Assembly (NCBI RefSeq): GCF_905475395.1
Contig: NC_058337.1
Coordinates: 111,160,368 to 111,224,367, forward strand
Origin: Chrysoperla carnea
Taxonomy: Eukaryota > Arthropoda > Insecta > Neuroptera > Chrysopidae
Direction: 5' to 3'
DNA length: 64,000 bases
In this document: piece by piece, positions 47,080-59,266 of the stretch
How the letters are laid out: every line of letters starts with the position of its first letter
How positions within the stretch are numbered: position 1 is the stretch's first letter
Program-made: the position numbers and the translations under genes
The notes under the pieces: generated by a model
Databases searched by the model: none
Told to the model about the DNA's origin: nothing
The model's input: the letters and a program-made list of their open reading frames with translations, nothing else

Positions 47080-47365
47080 ATTGAATTAAAATTATGTACA
47101 TAATGGAAATAGACAATTAAAATTTTGTACATAATAAAAATGAATGAATTAAAATTATGTACATAATGGAAATAGAGAATTAATATTATGTACATAATAA
47201 AAATGATTGAATTAAAATTATGTACATAATGGAAATATATGGCACGCCGTTTTACTATTTAATATGAATTAAAATTATGTACATAATAAAAATGATTGAA
47301 TTAAAATTATGTACATAATAAAAATGATTGAATTAAAATTATGTACATAATGAAAATGATTATTA
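47080..47365 (+). repeat. Tandem array of a ~32-bp AT unit
   Basis: The unit core AATTAAAATTATGTACATAA repeats about nine times with variable spacers (AAAATGATTG or GGAAATAGAG). Each unit contains the palindrome TTATGTACATAA. The array is interrupted at 47240-47263 by the left end of an apparent MITE. Confidence 0.75.
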
Positions 47366-47444
47366 TTATGATGATAACATAATAATAAAGTATTATTATT
47401 AAGATCATTTTTTTTCGGACATTAAATAGTAAAATGGCGTGCCA
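47240..47444. mobile_element. Possible MITE with TA target duplication inside the array
   Basis: TGGCACGCCGTTTTACTATT (from 47240) pairs with AATAGTAAAATGGCGTGCCA (to 47444), 24-bp inverted repeats with one mismatch, flanked by TA on both sides. This is the pattern of Tc1/mariner-type MITEs. The interior consists largely of the same tandem unit that lies outside the left end. Confidence 0.6.
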
Positions 47445-48337
47445 TAGTTTTCCTAAATAAGTCTAATGAATATAATATAACAAATTAATTATATTATTGC
47501 CTGTACAAAAACAATGAAACAAGATATCATTTAAAAAATATTTTAATTAAATTCTCGAGTGACATTTAATTATTATCAACATCTATGATGGTTTATTGTT
47601 GCAGTTTAACTTAATAAAAATGCAATAATGGTGCAATAAAAATATGCAGGTTGTTATATTTTGCACTGTAGTAAATCGAGTACTTAGCCGTTCAGTACAA
47701 AAACCGAGAAAGAAGAAGAAGCACGCTTCATCCACGTTGGAAATTTGTATATCGCCTGTTTGATTCCAAGTGGTCTTCTAACCATCTATCACCAAAGAAA
47801 TATGAAAAATGATTTGAAAAAAATTACCTTAAAATCATTTTAAAACCAGCAATTTTCGTTGATTTCGCAGATAAAACCAACAACCGTTCTCAATTGCCAC
47901 GAAAATCTAGTCTTAAAATCTAAGTTTTTGGGACGTTGTGCTTAAAAAGGGTGATCCAATTTTAGTTTCCTGTGTTTTGATCTCTGTAAATAAGAATGCT
48001 ATTAATACTTCCGCTTGTTTCAAACTTCAAATGTTAGTTCGATACAATTCGCATCACTATGGAAAAGTTCAAAGAAACTGTGAGCATTGGAGATAGGGTA
48101 TCATTGTAGCGTGCGTTCAGCGAAGAATACGCCCTTGGATTTCTTTTTGTGGGGTTTTCTTAGGAGCCGCATCCATATCAATAATCCTGCGACGTTGGAG
48201 CAACCAAAAGCTAACATTCGCCCAATTATAGCCGAAATAACCCACCAAAATTTGTAAAAAGTCATAGAAAATTACCTCCAAACGAATAAAAACTGCTGCA
48301 AAAGTTCTATAAGAGACCATTTGGCTAACATCATTTT
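47445..48337. other. Intergenic, nothing recognised
   Basis: No gene or repeat was recognised with confidence. Confidence 0.45.
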
Positions 48338-48734
48338 TATACCATGTATATATGAAATATACATTGTATATTTTATACCATGTATATATATGAAACACAC
48401 ATAGTGTATTAAGTTTAGTCCCAAGCTTGTAACGCTTAAAAATATTGATGCTACGAATAAAATTTTGGTATAGGTGTTCTAAGAATCACCTTTTTAGTCC
48501 ATTTCCGGTTGTCTGTCCGTTTGTCCGTCTGTCTGTCAACACGATAACTCAAAAACGAAAAGAGATATCAAGATGAAATTTTTATAGCGTACTCAGGAAG
48601 TAAAAAGTGAGGTCGAGTTCGTAAATGAGCAAAATAGGTAACTTGACGTCAAAAATCAAACGATTACGTAATCAACAATGTCTATACATGGTATTTCAAC
48701 AATTAACTCAGTCAATTGTTTGTTTTCACTTGTT
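48338..48734 (+). mobile_element. Family B interspersed repeat, internally deleted copy with duplicated 5' end
   Basis: The 5' palindromic segment occurs twice (48338 and about 48374). The body runs to GTAAATGAGC and then jumps to GACGTCAAAAATC, deleting the middle, and ends with AACTCAGTCAATTG and CACTTGTT. Confidence 0.75.
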
Positions 48735-49895
48735 TTTATATTAAGTTTTTCATATTTGATTAATAAAAATATAACTAAGATATTACATTTCGTGTATTTT
48801 TATTAAAATTATAGTTCGGAAACATAATTTGGATCATTCTTTACCATCTTGAATTGTCGTCCATAATGATTTTAGAAAATAAACCTATTATTTCAGTTAA
48901 TGAAATATTACATTTCTTGCATTGACAGTATAATAATCGAATTTTATGAACGTGGAAATTGTTTAAGTACTTGTAAGACTGTTTCTTTGAATATATTTCA
49001 TATTCATATTGTTTTAAACTGTTTTGGGGTTTCACTAGAGTTCATTGTTTAACTTTTTGTTTGAGTAAAATGTTGCACACAAGGCCATAATAGTTGTATG
49101 TGAATGTCCGTAGGTCAACATTTGTTTAGTAAAATGGTTCTAAAGATATACAGAGTGAAAATGTAAAAGTTTATTGTTTTGTAAGTTTCTTATTTTTAAG
49201 AAATGTTTCCTCTATTTTTCTATGAATAGATCCCAGTAGTTAAATTATAAATTGGACGGCTCTGTGTTTACACATAGCTTTGGATCTATTGCCACTGTGT
49301 TTGACATAATTTCTTTTTATACTCATTAAGGATATTATAAAACAATTACCATTAGTATTTGTTCTAAGTTTTTAAAAAATACAAAATTTTTAACCATTTC
49401 TTTATTGAGATTTATAACTACTCAAAGTCAATTAATTTTCCTGTTGAAGAGAAAAGACTATAGCTAGAGTATTTGTGGTTGAAGAGAGGTGTTATATTGG
49501 CACAGAACTTGGTATACAATATTTATTAAGACAAATCGTCGCGCGGTACATTAGAGTTAAAAATATCATTTTTTGACTTTAAACGCTTATTCTATTACCG
49601 TGCATGTAATTCAAAACACATTTTCAAGTTTTACATTTCTCACTTTTTAGTTTATGTTATTTGATTTTCCTATACATACATTTTTTATTCTATTTCACTT
49701 CCTGCAGATTTAAAAAAAAAACTAAGTTTTTCCTCTGAGTTTAAGGAATTCTCTTACAAATTGAATAAAAATAGGTCCAGTTCTGTTCGGCAACAGGCAG
49801 AAAGACAGATAGGCAGTGTTACTTTCGAATAAGTATCTATGGATATTAAAATTTAAACTAAGCGGATAGCATTCATCATTTTTATTAACCAAACT
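48735..49895. other. Intergenic, nothing recognised
   Basis: AT-rich spacer. Confidence 0.5.
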
Positions 49896-50160
49896 AAAAA
49901 AAGGGGGTGGTATAAGTTTGGCAGCTATGTGTGCTTGTCTGTCTGTTTGTTTTTTTTCTGTTTCGTTTGAAAAGTAACTTAACGGAGAGTATTTTAAGCT
50001 AAGTTTCAAGTGCGAGTTTAGGGTTCCGCCAAAAAAAAAAAAAAATTGACGATGATCTTCAAAATCGGCTCAATTTGGAAAAGGCTCTAAGGAAAAAGAT
50101 AATTTAATGGAAAGGGTATTTATCGGGGGGTTTTTTAAATTTTGTTCATGAAAAAGTTAA
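49896..50160 (+). repeat. Family A interspersed repeat, copy
   Basis: It contains AAAAAAAGGGGGTGGTATAA, CTATGTGTGCTTGTCTGTCT, AACTTAACGGAGAG, TTCAAGTGCGAGTTTAGGGT and GACGATGATCTTCAAAATCG, in the same order as other copies. Confidence 0.65.
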
Positions 50161-51177
50161 TATTTGCCACAATTGCCTAGATTTTTTGTCAGTGTATCTC
50201 TTTTCTTTGGAATGAATTCATGTTCGTTTGTGCCAAGAAGTTTACATGCTACATTCAAATCTGTCAAATTTGTAAAACTGTAAACACTAAATCATTGAGT
50301 AATATACTAAAAATAATAAAAATTCTTCTACAAGAAGAAAAGTAAATAATTTAAGTTTTTGCTGATTATCAAGCTATGCTTTGCCTATTATAAAAGAGTA
50401 TGGGAAGGGTTAAAATTAAATATTTATACGCAAATACTAAAAGGATATTAATAAATTTTGTTATTTAGAAACATATTCACAAGTTGAATAATGAAATAAA
50501 AGTTCTATTTCTTGTCTTTAAAGAATTATTCGAAAAGTCGAAAAGTAAATTTATAATGTTTTTCAAATATATTTCATGTAACCTTAGTCCAGGAGCAAAT
50601 AACCAGGTGAGTATTTTTTGGTTATTTTTAAGAGGCCATTGACGTACATATACAGAATGTTTAAGACATCAGATCGTCGTGATGTGATTTTCTGACATCA
50701 GGTTGGACCTAGTTCAAAAAATTGCTTTAACAGTCAATTTAGTTCCTAAAAGTAAAGAGATAGAATAACACTTGAAATTAAAAAAAACGATAGTTTTATT
50801 TATGAGGATCAACTTTTTAATTTAAAGTGTTATTATATCATATACCTTTTAGGATCTAAATTTACTATTTAAGCAACCCGGAGAACAAGGTCCAATCTGA
50901 TGGCAGAACATAATGTCTTCTATCAAACTCTGAAACTTTTGTTTTGTTTGAGTTATTATTTTTTTTTTGATTTACTACAAAACGTGTTATTAATCATTAT
51001 AGATTAAAATGGTCTCTCCTGTATTCAGCACATTTTAGTAAAAAATTTCAACCGCTTAAAAGACTTCCTTTTAATTTTTTATTAATAAATTTTGTATTCT
51101 TTATTGTAATTTCCACAAATATTTTTCTTTCTTTGTTGCGTTTAAAAGTTGAGTGGCACAAAATAGGTAAATTAATA
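50161..51177. other. Intergenic, nothing recognised
   Basis: AT-rich spacer. Confidence 0.5.
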
Positions 51178-51497
51178 TACAGAGTGTTTCAAAAGTTAGT
51201 AGCGGGCTAAGCAGCACCTGAGTAAGACTATACGTAATATTTAGTAAAAAATGTCTAAATGTCTAATGTAAAAAGTTTTTTTCACTTTAGGATTTGTTTT
51301 GTAATCCTCAATTTTGTTTACCTACTTTACAAAACCCTTAAATTAAAAAAATCTTATAAAAAACTAAAGACTTTTAAATCATAAACTTAAAACTTTTGGA
51401 TAAAAAAATCCATGAGATTAAAAAAAAAAAAGTTTTGATTTTCAGGTATAGAATCCGGTATTGTATTGCCCGCTATATATTTTGTAGCACCTTGTAC
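51178..51497. mobile_element. MITE with TACARxGTG inverted ends
   Basis: The left end TACAGAGTGTTTCAAAAGTT followed by AGTAGCGGGC pairs with the right end, reversed TACAAGGTGCTACAAAATAT followed by ATAGCGGGC. The interior is AT-rich without an open frame. Confidence 0.6.
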
Positions 51498-51673
51498 GTA
51501 TGCACATAGAAACGATACAGGAAAATTTTAATTAATGATTATGAATAAAAAATAGATGAAAAATAATTTTCCTGATACCACGTAATATGAACAATTAATT
51601 CTGACTATATCCATAACACAACAAGTGTTTTATCAAGAGTTTATTATCATTACATGCTGAAAATTTATGTATG

Positions 51674-51745
51674 ATAAAAGCTCAGGAGCGTCAGGCATTA
51701 GGACCATATGACCTGAGATGTGGGCTACCGAGTGAGCTATATATA
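51674..51745 (-). repeat. tRNA-like fragment (possible SINE head)
   Basis: On the minus strand TATAGCTCACTCGGTAGCCC resembles a tRNA A box, but no proper B box follows, so this is at most a decayed or truncated element. Confidence 0.3.
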
Positions 51746-52139
51746 AAAATACAAACTAAAAATAATCATATTAGTAACCTTTTTTGTATCGAAAAAAACA
51801 CCCAATCAACAATTTGTTTAATCCTCTGAAATAGAAATCCCCTACAGTTATGAGAATTTTCACAGATGTAAAAGTTATTAGGTACGACCAAGACAACAGC
51901 CACAAAAAATTCTATAAAATAACATGTGAAAAAGTACTCAGTACAGTTTTTGTGCTTTATGTCAGAACTAGCATGGTCCCCGCCAGCTTCACTGGTAAAA
52001 ACCACTGCTTTCAAGCCTCCACTTCTCTTGATATCACTTATCCTCCTTTCATAAAAATCGAAGGAATTGTTTTACATTGTTTAAATATATGCAGTTTTCA
52101 ATTTTATTAAATGTAAAATAGTCATAATTCATTGAGTAT

Positions 52140-52435
52140 ATCAGAAAAGATGGCCATGAATTGTTTGGCATTTACTAATTTAAATTTTTTCCAAAATTCC
52201 TTAACTTATTGTTCAAAATGATAATCATAGATGTAATAGTAAAATGTCAGATTAAATTTAATTAAATTTTTTTAAATATATCTTTATAAATTATAGTTCA
52301 TGTGTTATTCTGATTTATGAGCTATCTTGTTGTACAGCTTCATTCAAATCCATTCGGTAGTTTTTGCGTGAAAGCGTAAAAAACAAACAAACAAACATTC
52401 TTATTTTCACATTTATAATATATATGGAATAGGGA
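52140..52435 (-). repeat. (GTTT)n interspersed repeat, reverse copy
   Basis: Reversed, it matches 12650-12900: AAATGTGAAAATAAG, a GTTT run (52382-52396 on plus as AAAC), ACGCTTTCACGC and ATCAGAATAACACATGAACT. Confidence 0.6.
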
Positions 52436-52699
52436 ATAATTGCTATAGTACTGGAAATTATGGCAATTTCAATAGTTTATTTATAGTATCTTTATTATAT
52501 AAAGAAGCCATTGGTGTGGCTATAGATGATTGCATCTGCATGCAAAGCGAGGCCATAGGTCTCTTTGATTAAAAAAACATTACAACGAATAAATTCCTTT
52601 TGATTAAAAGACCATTAGAAGGAATAATGGAAACGAGAAAAAAATATGATAATGTGACATAATAACTTAAATTTACTGTATTTTACTAATAAGCTATAT

Positions 52700-53190
52700 A
52701 CTATGTGTAACAGTGGCGAAGCTCGCCTTGGAAGGACTCTTTATCAAAATTAGTTGGGAAGCCCAAATATTTTGATAAAGGGTAAATAGATTTCTCACAA
52801 AAGAAACAAAAATACACGCAATAAATATTTATTGATTATAAGTTATTACTTCCTTCTATAAATTTATCGATTTTTTGCAATTTTTTTAAGGGGTACCCCT
52901 TTAAAAAAATCGAGAAAGACGCGAAAAAAATTTTTGTTTTGAAATTTGATGAAACTCGGATGATGGGGTAATTTTGATCCAAAAAGTATAAAAACCAGGT
53001 TAATTTAATGATTGGATCTATAGAAAGTTACAATGCCAGCGAGTATCATGGGCAAAACTTCATTTTCAAAAAATTAAAATCCATTAAATTGTGAACAAAG
53101 GGAGGATAAGTCAGGGGTATAACGTGATAGCCATTGTTTTTAAAGGAGAAATTGCCCAGCAAAGTACGGGTATCTGCTAGTTTAATTACA
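52700..53190 (-). repeat. Interspersed repeat ending in GCCCAGCAAAG...TGCTAG
   Basis: The right edge GCCCAGCAAAGTACGGGTAT followed by CTGCTAG is the reverse of the left edge of the copy at 53890 (TAGCTGTTACCCG...GCTTTGCTGGGC). The interior holds no open frame. The left boundary, near GTGGCGAAGCTCGCC, is uncertain. Confidence 0.45.
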
Positions 53191-53889
53191 TTTTTCCAAT
53201 TATACACAGAAATAAGATATTAAAAATTGATAATTATTTTTAATCAACAATTTGGTTGCAGCGCGTTTTCTTTGTTCGATATATACTCACCAATAGAATC
53301 GTAGGCTCTAGAAATATATTACACAAAATTTTATTTTTTTATAGGTTAAATAATATTGATTAAGAATAAAAAAGTATTTAATATTATTAATAATTATTTT
53401 ACCTGCTGTCAAAATAATAAAAATTAATCATAAGGCATACAAGTTTTAATAATTTTAATTAACTCACATATTAATTATTTTATATGGCTATATGCTATAA
53501 AGTATGAAAATAAACTCTTAGTTAAAGTGTAAATGAATATTTACGTATGAAAGGTACGAACAATTTAGCTCAAATAATTTGAGTATCTACCTTGGAATTC
53601 GATTTGCAATTTCAAAGTAAAGTTTGTAAAATATAATTTTAAAAAAAAATTTTGATGTTAAATAGAGTTCTGATATTTTTGAAAACCCCGTATGTAGTAG
53701 AAATAATGTTTTTCACCTTAAAATTCGAAAATGAGTTTCTAATGGATCTTTACGGTTCGCTAAAGATCTCGAAAACAGAAATTTTAGATTAAGATCATTA
53801 TAAGGTAATTCATTCGATTTTTACTTTTAAGGACTCATATATTGACCATACACCGTATAACTCTTTAATACCTTTGTAGAAATATGTTA
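53191..53889. other. Intergenic, nothing recognised
   Basis: AT-rich spacer. Confidence 0.5.
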
Positions 53890-54356
53890 ATACTAGCTGT
53901 TACCCGCCCGCTTTGCTGGGCAACATCCCCACTTGCACCCCTCTCTCCACATTTCCTTGCGTTGGATAACATTTTTGTAATGTACACGTCATGCTCTTTT
54001 ATTTGATACCCCACTTAGGTATATTTGTAAATATTCGATATTTCCTTCCCACTTTCTCGCTACACCTTTCTACCCTCCGAAGGTTAAAAAAATTTCTAAA
54101 TGTAATTTAAAACATTCTGACCAAGTTTTGAACTATTAAAAGCCATAATTGAAAAATATGAATTTTTTATTCATGAACACCCCCGCAACCCCCCTTGTGG
54201 GTGGAATTTCCTAAAATCCGTTCTTAGCTGACCTCTACTTGGCAAAAGGAATATTCCTCCCAAATTTCAAGTCTCTAGGTCTTATAGTTCCAGAGATATC
54301 GTGATGAGTGACTATCTATCTATCTATCTATCTATATCTATAGAAAGTCTCCTATA
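53890..54356 (+). repeat. Interspersed repeat ending in a (CTAT)n microsatellite
   Basis: It starts TACTAGCTGTTACCCGCCCG CTTTGCTGGGCAAC, contains CCACTTAGGTATATTTG and AGTCTCTAGGTCTTATAGTT, and ends with CTATCTATCTATCTATCTAT. A partial relative lies at about 760-905. Confidence 0.6.
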
Positions 54357-54377
54357 TATTTATAGATACCTCACTTT

Positions 54378-54570
54378 TTTTTTCAGGTACAAAAAATCAA
54401 CTTGATATCTTTTTTTCGTTTTTTAAGCTATCGTGACAGACAGACGGACAGGCAACCGAAAATGAACTACTTAGGTGATTTTTGAACACCTATACCAAAA
54501 TTTTGTTCGTAGCATCAATATTTTCAAGTGTTACAAACTTGGGAATAAACTTAATATAGCTTGATATATT
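54378..54570 (-). mobile_element. Family B interspersed repeat, 5' fragment
   Basis: On the minus strand CCCAAGTTTGTAACACTTGA, GATGCTACGAACAAAATTTT, TAGGTGTTCAAAAATCACC and a short TCTGT region are retained. The 3' half is missing. Confidence 0.65.
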
Positions 54571-54649
54571 TCTTGTCTAATTTTCTTGTCTCCAGTTTCG
54601 ATGAAACTTAGTATTTATCGATCTACTTGATCTATCGCTTTTTAAAGGA

Positions 54650-54800
54650 ACAATCTGCCCTTTTTGCATCAAATGATCTAGCAAGATCAACCTTGTGATT
54701 TGTACATAAAACTCGTATTCCGATAGAGGCCAGTTCGAATCCTGTTACCTGTCATAGTATTATGTGCATAGATTCGTACAAACTACTTGGCTTGAGTCAC
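54650..54800 (+). repeat. Possible SINE remnant with B box
   Basis: CAGTTCGAATCCTGTTACC at 54731-54749 matches a Pol III B box. No clear A box was found upstream. Confidence 0.3.
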
Positions 54801-54908
54801 CAGTAAAATTTTTATTTTTTCCCTACATATGGTTTAATTTCCTTGAACTAATAAGTACACTACACACGTAGGTATTATTTGGTAGATACGTACCTACCTT
54901 ACAATAGT

Positions 54909-54943
54909 ACGTACATAGTACGTAATAAGTACTATGTATGTAT
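54909..54943. repeat. Short palindrome rich in TACGTA/GTAC
   Basis: TACGTACATAGTAC pairs with GTACTATGTATGTA around a short loop. Confidence 0.5.
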
Positions 54944-56213
54944 CAAAGTACCTAACGTATTATTATAATTATTATTTTGTATTCTAGATAAAATTTAATT
55001 ACTATGAATTATCTTACATGACTCTTACATTGTCATCTTTATTATGTATGAACGATGTAATATAGTGCTATCTTATATCCATTGACTTTCTATATACTCC
55101 TAAAAAGACTGTTAATTTTATAAACCTACTTCTTAATCTGAAGCAGTTAAAAATTATAGTACGAAGAGCTTGAGCACACCAAATAATCTATGTGCTATAA
55201 TCTGTAGAAGTTCAGCCAGTAAGGGATTATTCTGATGTCGAAATGGCAATATTACCCATAAAAATGTGAAACTAGACTTGATACCATGACAAAATTTGAA
55301 AGTGAATTTAAAATTGATTAAAAAACGAAGAAGTTATAAGCAATTTAAGATTGCATTCAAAGGTTGCCATCTCGCTTTAGCAAAAAAAGTTTAATATGTA
55401 ATCTCTATAGCGACACCCACGTATGACGTCACTAGGTATCTTCCGCTTTTCTTCATCTGAAGTGATACAAACAATTTAGCCCGATTCCTTATTTCAGATT
55501 TTCGATTCATGAGGAGCATTCCTAACATACTGCTTGTGAGAATAATAATTAGAATTCTATTTTGTAAATATTATAAATAACATGAAATTTAAAAAAAAAA
55601 ACCTTGAGGCTTAATTGTAGATAATAATCATCCTCGAAGAAGGTTGCATATCGTGTAAAACTTTGAGCTAAATCGATGCAAAACTTTTTGATTTCGTAAG
55701 CATTCACAAACGAACATAACAACATAACATTTATATATATATATATATATTGATGTAAAATATGTTCACAAAATGTATACAATTTTTAATATTTCGATAT
55801 AATTGAAGTTATCATATAATAATCGTTATAATCCAGCCAAGAAAAACATGATCTTATATTCGTGAATTATTAGTGACAACAGTGTGCAACACAAAGACAT
55901 TGTATTTATACACATACTCAATACACACAAACGAACACACAACTGTAAATTTATTTAGTGTTTTTTGTTTAATCGGGAAGACCATTTTCTTGGTACCAAT
56001 AAGCTCATAAATTAATGTTTCAATACGTGCGTTGTTTTCAAAACAAAATCTCAAGAACCGTTTTCAAGATGTATAGAAAAGCATCCAATTTGTTTTTACA
56101 CTAGGACAACTCAGTATATCTTCAACATATGCTAATTGTGCTAATTTTGATTGTTAATATCTCATTCCGCAGATGCTGAAAAAATCTGCTTTTTAGTGAC
56201 AATATTATATTAA
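54944..56213. other. Intergenic, nothing recognised
   Basis: It contains a (TA)n run at about 55733-55750. Open frames at 55549 and 55854 have no family resemblance. Confidence 0.45.
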
Positions 56214-56403
56214 ATTGAAATACTTTTATAATATATCTTTAAGGAAGTTCAATCGTTAGATTTTTCTTAGGAATTCGGTAACATTGAAATACATAATTAA
56301 TAACAGAATACTGTTATTAATTATGTATTTCAATGTTACCGAATTCCTAAGAAAAATCTAACGATTGAACTTCCTTAAATAAATATTATAAAAGTATTTC
56401 AAT
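56214..56403. mobile_element. 190-bp near-perfect hairpin element
   Basis: Arms of ~93 bp pair around the loop AATA (56307-56310). The inner ~60 bp is perfect, including GGAATTCGGTAACATTG and CAATGTTACCGAATTCC. The outer ~30 bp has a few mismatches (TATATCT versus TTTATTT region). An 18-base match to GAATTCCTAAGAAAAATC also occurs alone at about 41461-41478. Confidence 0.75.
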
Positions 56404-57654
56404 GTCGATGAAATAAGATAGGCGTAATGTAGCATTGTTACTTTTTGTTCTTTAAAAATTTTGAATTTTTTTTAAAAATATTTTTTTATGAATAAACGTC
56501 AAATTGTTTATTGACATAATTTTTTATATTCTTATATGTATAAGGCTTAGGTATTATATTTATTAATTCCAGTAATTTTAAGTTTGATACATTCAATTAA
56601 TTCTAAGTGCACACCAACTGCGTCATCCATAAGTATTTAATGAACGAAATATATCAAAAAAAGTATAGTAATTTATAATTTTAATTACAAAATAATGTAT
56701 AACCTTATGATAGATTTTACCCGGAAGTCGCAAAAGGAAGCTTTTTATTGAAAATTTATGAGGAGTATGCGATTCTTACAAAATTTCCATTTGACGAAAT
56801 GTACCTATCTAATAATGAAACTGAAAATATGTTGGCATTCATTGCAATAAAATATACTCTTCGTATACTCTTCCATACTAAATCTTCTGATATTTTATCA
56901 AACCTGTTAGCATCTAGTCAATCGAAGATGATTTAGTAATGTTATTTGAACTTCACGTCATTATTTCCCGGTCATAGTAATATTTCGAAAAAGAAACATT
57001 AAAAGCAGAAACTATGCTAATGATCATCTTCAGTATCCATTCTTTAGTCCTAAGGGGACCAAAACAAGAATTTTTGATTTAGAGGGGGGCAAATCAGAAA
57101 TTTTTGGCCTAAGAGTTTCAAATATAATAATATTCTGGTATAAACACATAGTTAGCCAATTAAATCGATGGTAAATCCAGCCCAAAGGAGGGGAGCTACC
57201 CTGACATAATCTCCCCTCGGCACGCTCCGCGCTATAGTTGATCAGATCTTTTTATACAAAATTTAATTGTTCATAATAATTTTATTATCTGTCGTTTTTT
57301 TTCAAGCAAGGATAAAACTTTATCAACCTGATTGATCTACAAGGATTATAAATAATTAAATAAAATTTAAATTTTAAAATGAAAATAATGGATATGTGGG
57401 AGTAGGAACTGTGTTGTTGCTTAACGCATGATGTTTGATTTATTTAAATCGAATTGAAAAGTTATTTTTATACCCTTACATATTGTGTGTATTTATTTAA
57501 TACAGCGAGTTTATAAAATATCGAAATTGTGTAATGAACTATATTTTGGACAATAATAACTTATATGTTTTTATTGGAATTAGTGGACAGTAACACTCAA
57601 CATGAATTATCTACTAGAGTTATCCAATATGTATTTAATGTATTTTTTCATTTT
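56404..57654. other. Intergenic, nothing recognised
   Basis: AT-rich. A locally GC-richer stretch at 57180-57245 (AGGAGGGGAGCTACCCTG) has no identified role. Confidence 0.45.
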
Positions 57655-57870
57655 AAACCCCCGAACTAAAAAAAAGGGCGTTATAAGTTTGGCCGCTATG
57701 TGTGTGTTTCTGAACGGAGGAACCGATTTTAATTTTTTTGGTTTCATTTGAAAGGTAATTTAACGGCGTGTTCTTATCTATGTTTCAAGTGCGAGTCTAG
57801 GTTTCCCTACACGAAAAAACTAAAAAATTGGCGATGATCTTCAAAATCCATTCAGTTTTGAAAGGCATGA
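57655..57870 (+). repeat. Family A interspersed repeat, copy
   Basis: It contains CCCCCGAACT with an A run, GGGCGTTATAAGTTTGGCCG, AACCGATTTTAATTTTTTTG, AAAGGTAATTTAACGG, CAAGTGCGAGTCTAGG and GGCGATGATCTTCAAAATCC. Confidence 0.65.
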
Positions 57871-58680
57871 CAAGCAATTTTAATATATAAACAATTACTA
57901 TGGAGATGAATGGTCAAATAAACCTGGCTCCATTCAAAAGTGCATTGGTAAAATAATTAGGTAATTTAAAACAATAATTCAAAAGAACAAAGTCATAGTA
58001 TGATAGCTCTCTAAATATCCTTTTCTTCTCATTTGATGTCCTTGACCATCACTTTGATATTGATTTAAGATGGAGTTTTATAAGTTTAAAGTATTTATCT
58101 GTGCGTCTGTGTGTTTCTCAATTTCCTCGTAGCGCCTAAACGATCGAACCGTCTTGATTGACAATATTTTATAGTGTATATAGTAGCAATAGTAGCAACC
58201 TTGGAAATTCGATTATCCTAACAAGTTTTAAAAACAAAAGTAACGTACAAGTTGTCCGACAAAAATTGTACTGTTATTAACTACCGTACTGTTTCCTTCA
58301 ATATTTAACAGAATCCTCATAGCTGATGATTATAAATTAATGCAAATTCAAAAACAATAATAGAATTGTTCGTCTACATAAATAAAATTAATAAGAGCAG
58401 CAGAAAGTTAACTATAAGAAATGAAAATGTATGCACAAAACTTTTATATACTTACATATATTTAAGTTTATTTAAAAGTTCTTAGTAAATAGGTCTTTGG
58501 CTGTTAGTAAGCATGCATAGCAAGAAGATAGAACAAAGATAAGGAATAAAACGAAGTTAAAACGCAGAAGAGAGAGTCTTAAATGTTACAAACAATAGTA
58601 TTTAAGTTAATAAAATTATGAATATAATATTTAATTTATTTTTAAACCACATGGCAAATATTATTTGTTTTATTTATTTT
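57871..58680. other. Intergenic, with a decayed family A-like segment at 58055-58190
   Basis: GTTTTATAAGTTTAAAGT, CTGTGCGTCTGTGTG and CGTAGCGCCTAAACGATCGA resemble family A. Nothing else was recognised. Confidence 0.4.
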
Positions 58681-59110
58681 TATACCCTGTGTATTTGTTA
58701 TATATATCAAGGCGGTCTAAGTTTATTCCCAAGTTTGTAACGCTTAAAAATATTGATGCTACGAACTAAATGTGGGTATTCATAAAATCACCTAAAGAAT
58801 CCATTTCGGATTGTCTGTCTGCCAGCTCATCCGCCTGTGGACACGATAACTCAAAAATGAAAATAGGTATCAAGCTGAAATTTTTATAGCGTGCTGAGGA
58901 AGTGCGGTAAATAAGCAACACAGGTTAATTTGGTCTTGGGTCCGTAAGAATCATCTTGTGAACCGTTAGAGATAGAAAAAAGTATAAATCTAAAAATTCA
59001 AATAAAAAAAAAAAACAACTTTTGTTTGAAACATTTTATCGTTAACGTCACTATTTGTCCGTGAGGGCGCAAATTAGGACAAAATTTTGCTGTCAATTTT
59101 CTCCAAAACT
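58681..59110 (+). mobile_element. Family B interspersed repeat, diverged copy
   Basis: It has CCCAAGTTTGTAACGCTTAA, GATGCTACGAACTAAATG, GGACACGATAACTCAAAAAT, AAACATTTTATCG and GTGAGGGCGCAAATTAGGAC. The 3' hairpin is missing. Confidence 0.65.
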
Positions 59111-59137
59111 ATAAAAGATAGGAAGATGGAAATTTAT

Positions 59138-59266
59138 TTAAATGACTGGGCCTATGATTTTTACTGTCCAGTTTTTTCCATGAGGAGACGGACTCACTTG
59201 AGTTAGCTTTTCTTTAACAACGTCTCCGACCTGAAATCTGTTTACGTCAAAGCACTCTTGCTGCTC
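59138..59266 (-). pseudogene. Possible retroelement integrase-tail fragment
   Basis: A 42-codon minus-strand open frame holds FQVGDVVKEKLTQVS and KNWTVKIIGPV. This pattern, a GDxV strand followed by a W and GP, is reminiscent of the C-terminal domain of LTR-retrotransposon integrases. The frame is short and no other part of such an element is visible nearby, so the call is weak. Confidence 0.25.

Noticed and set aside
47080..47365. CRISPR array
   Set aside because: The spacers are not unique, the units are AT-only palindromic simple sequence, and the genome is eukaryotic.
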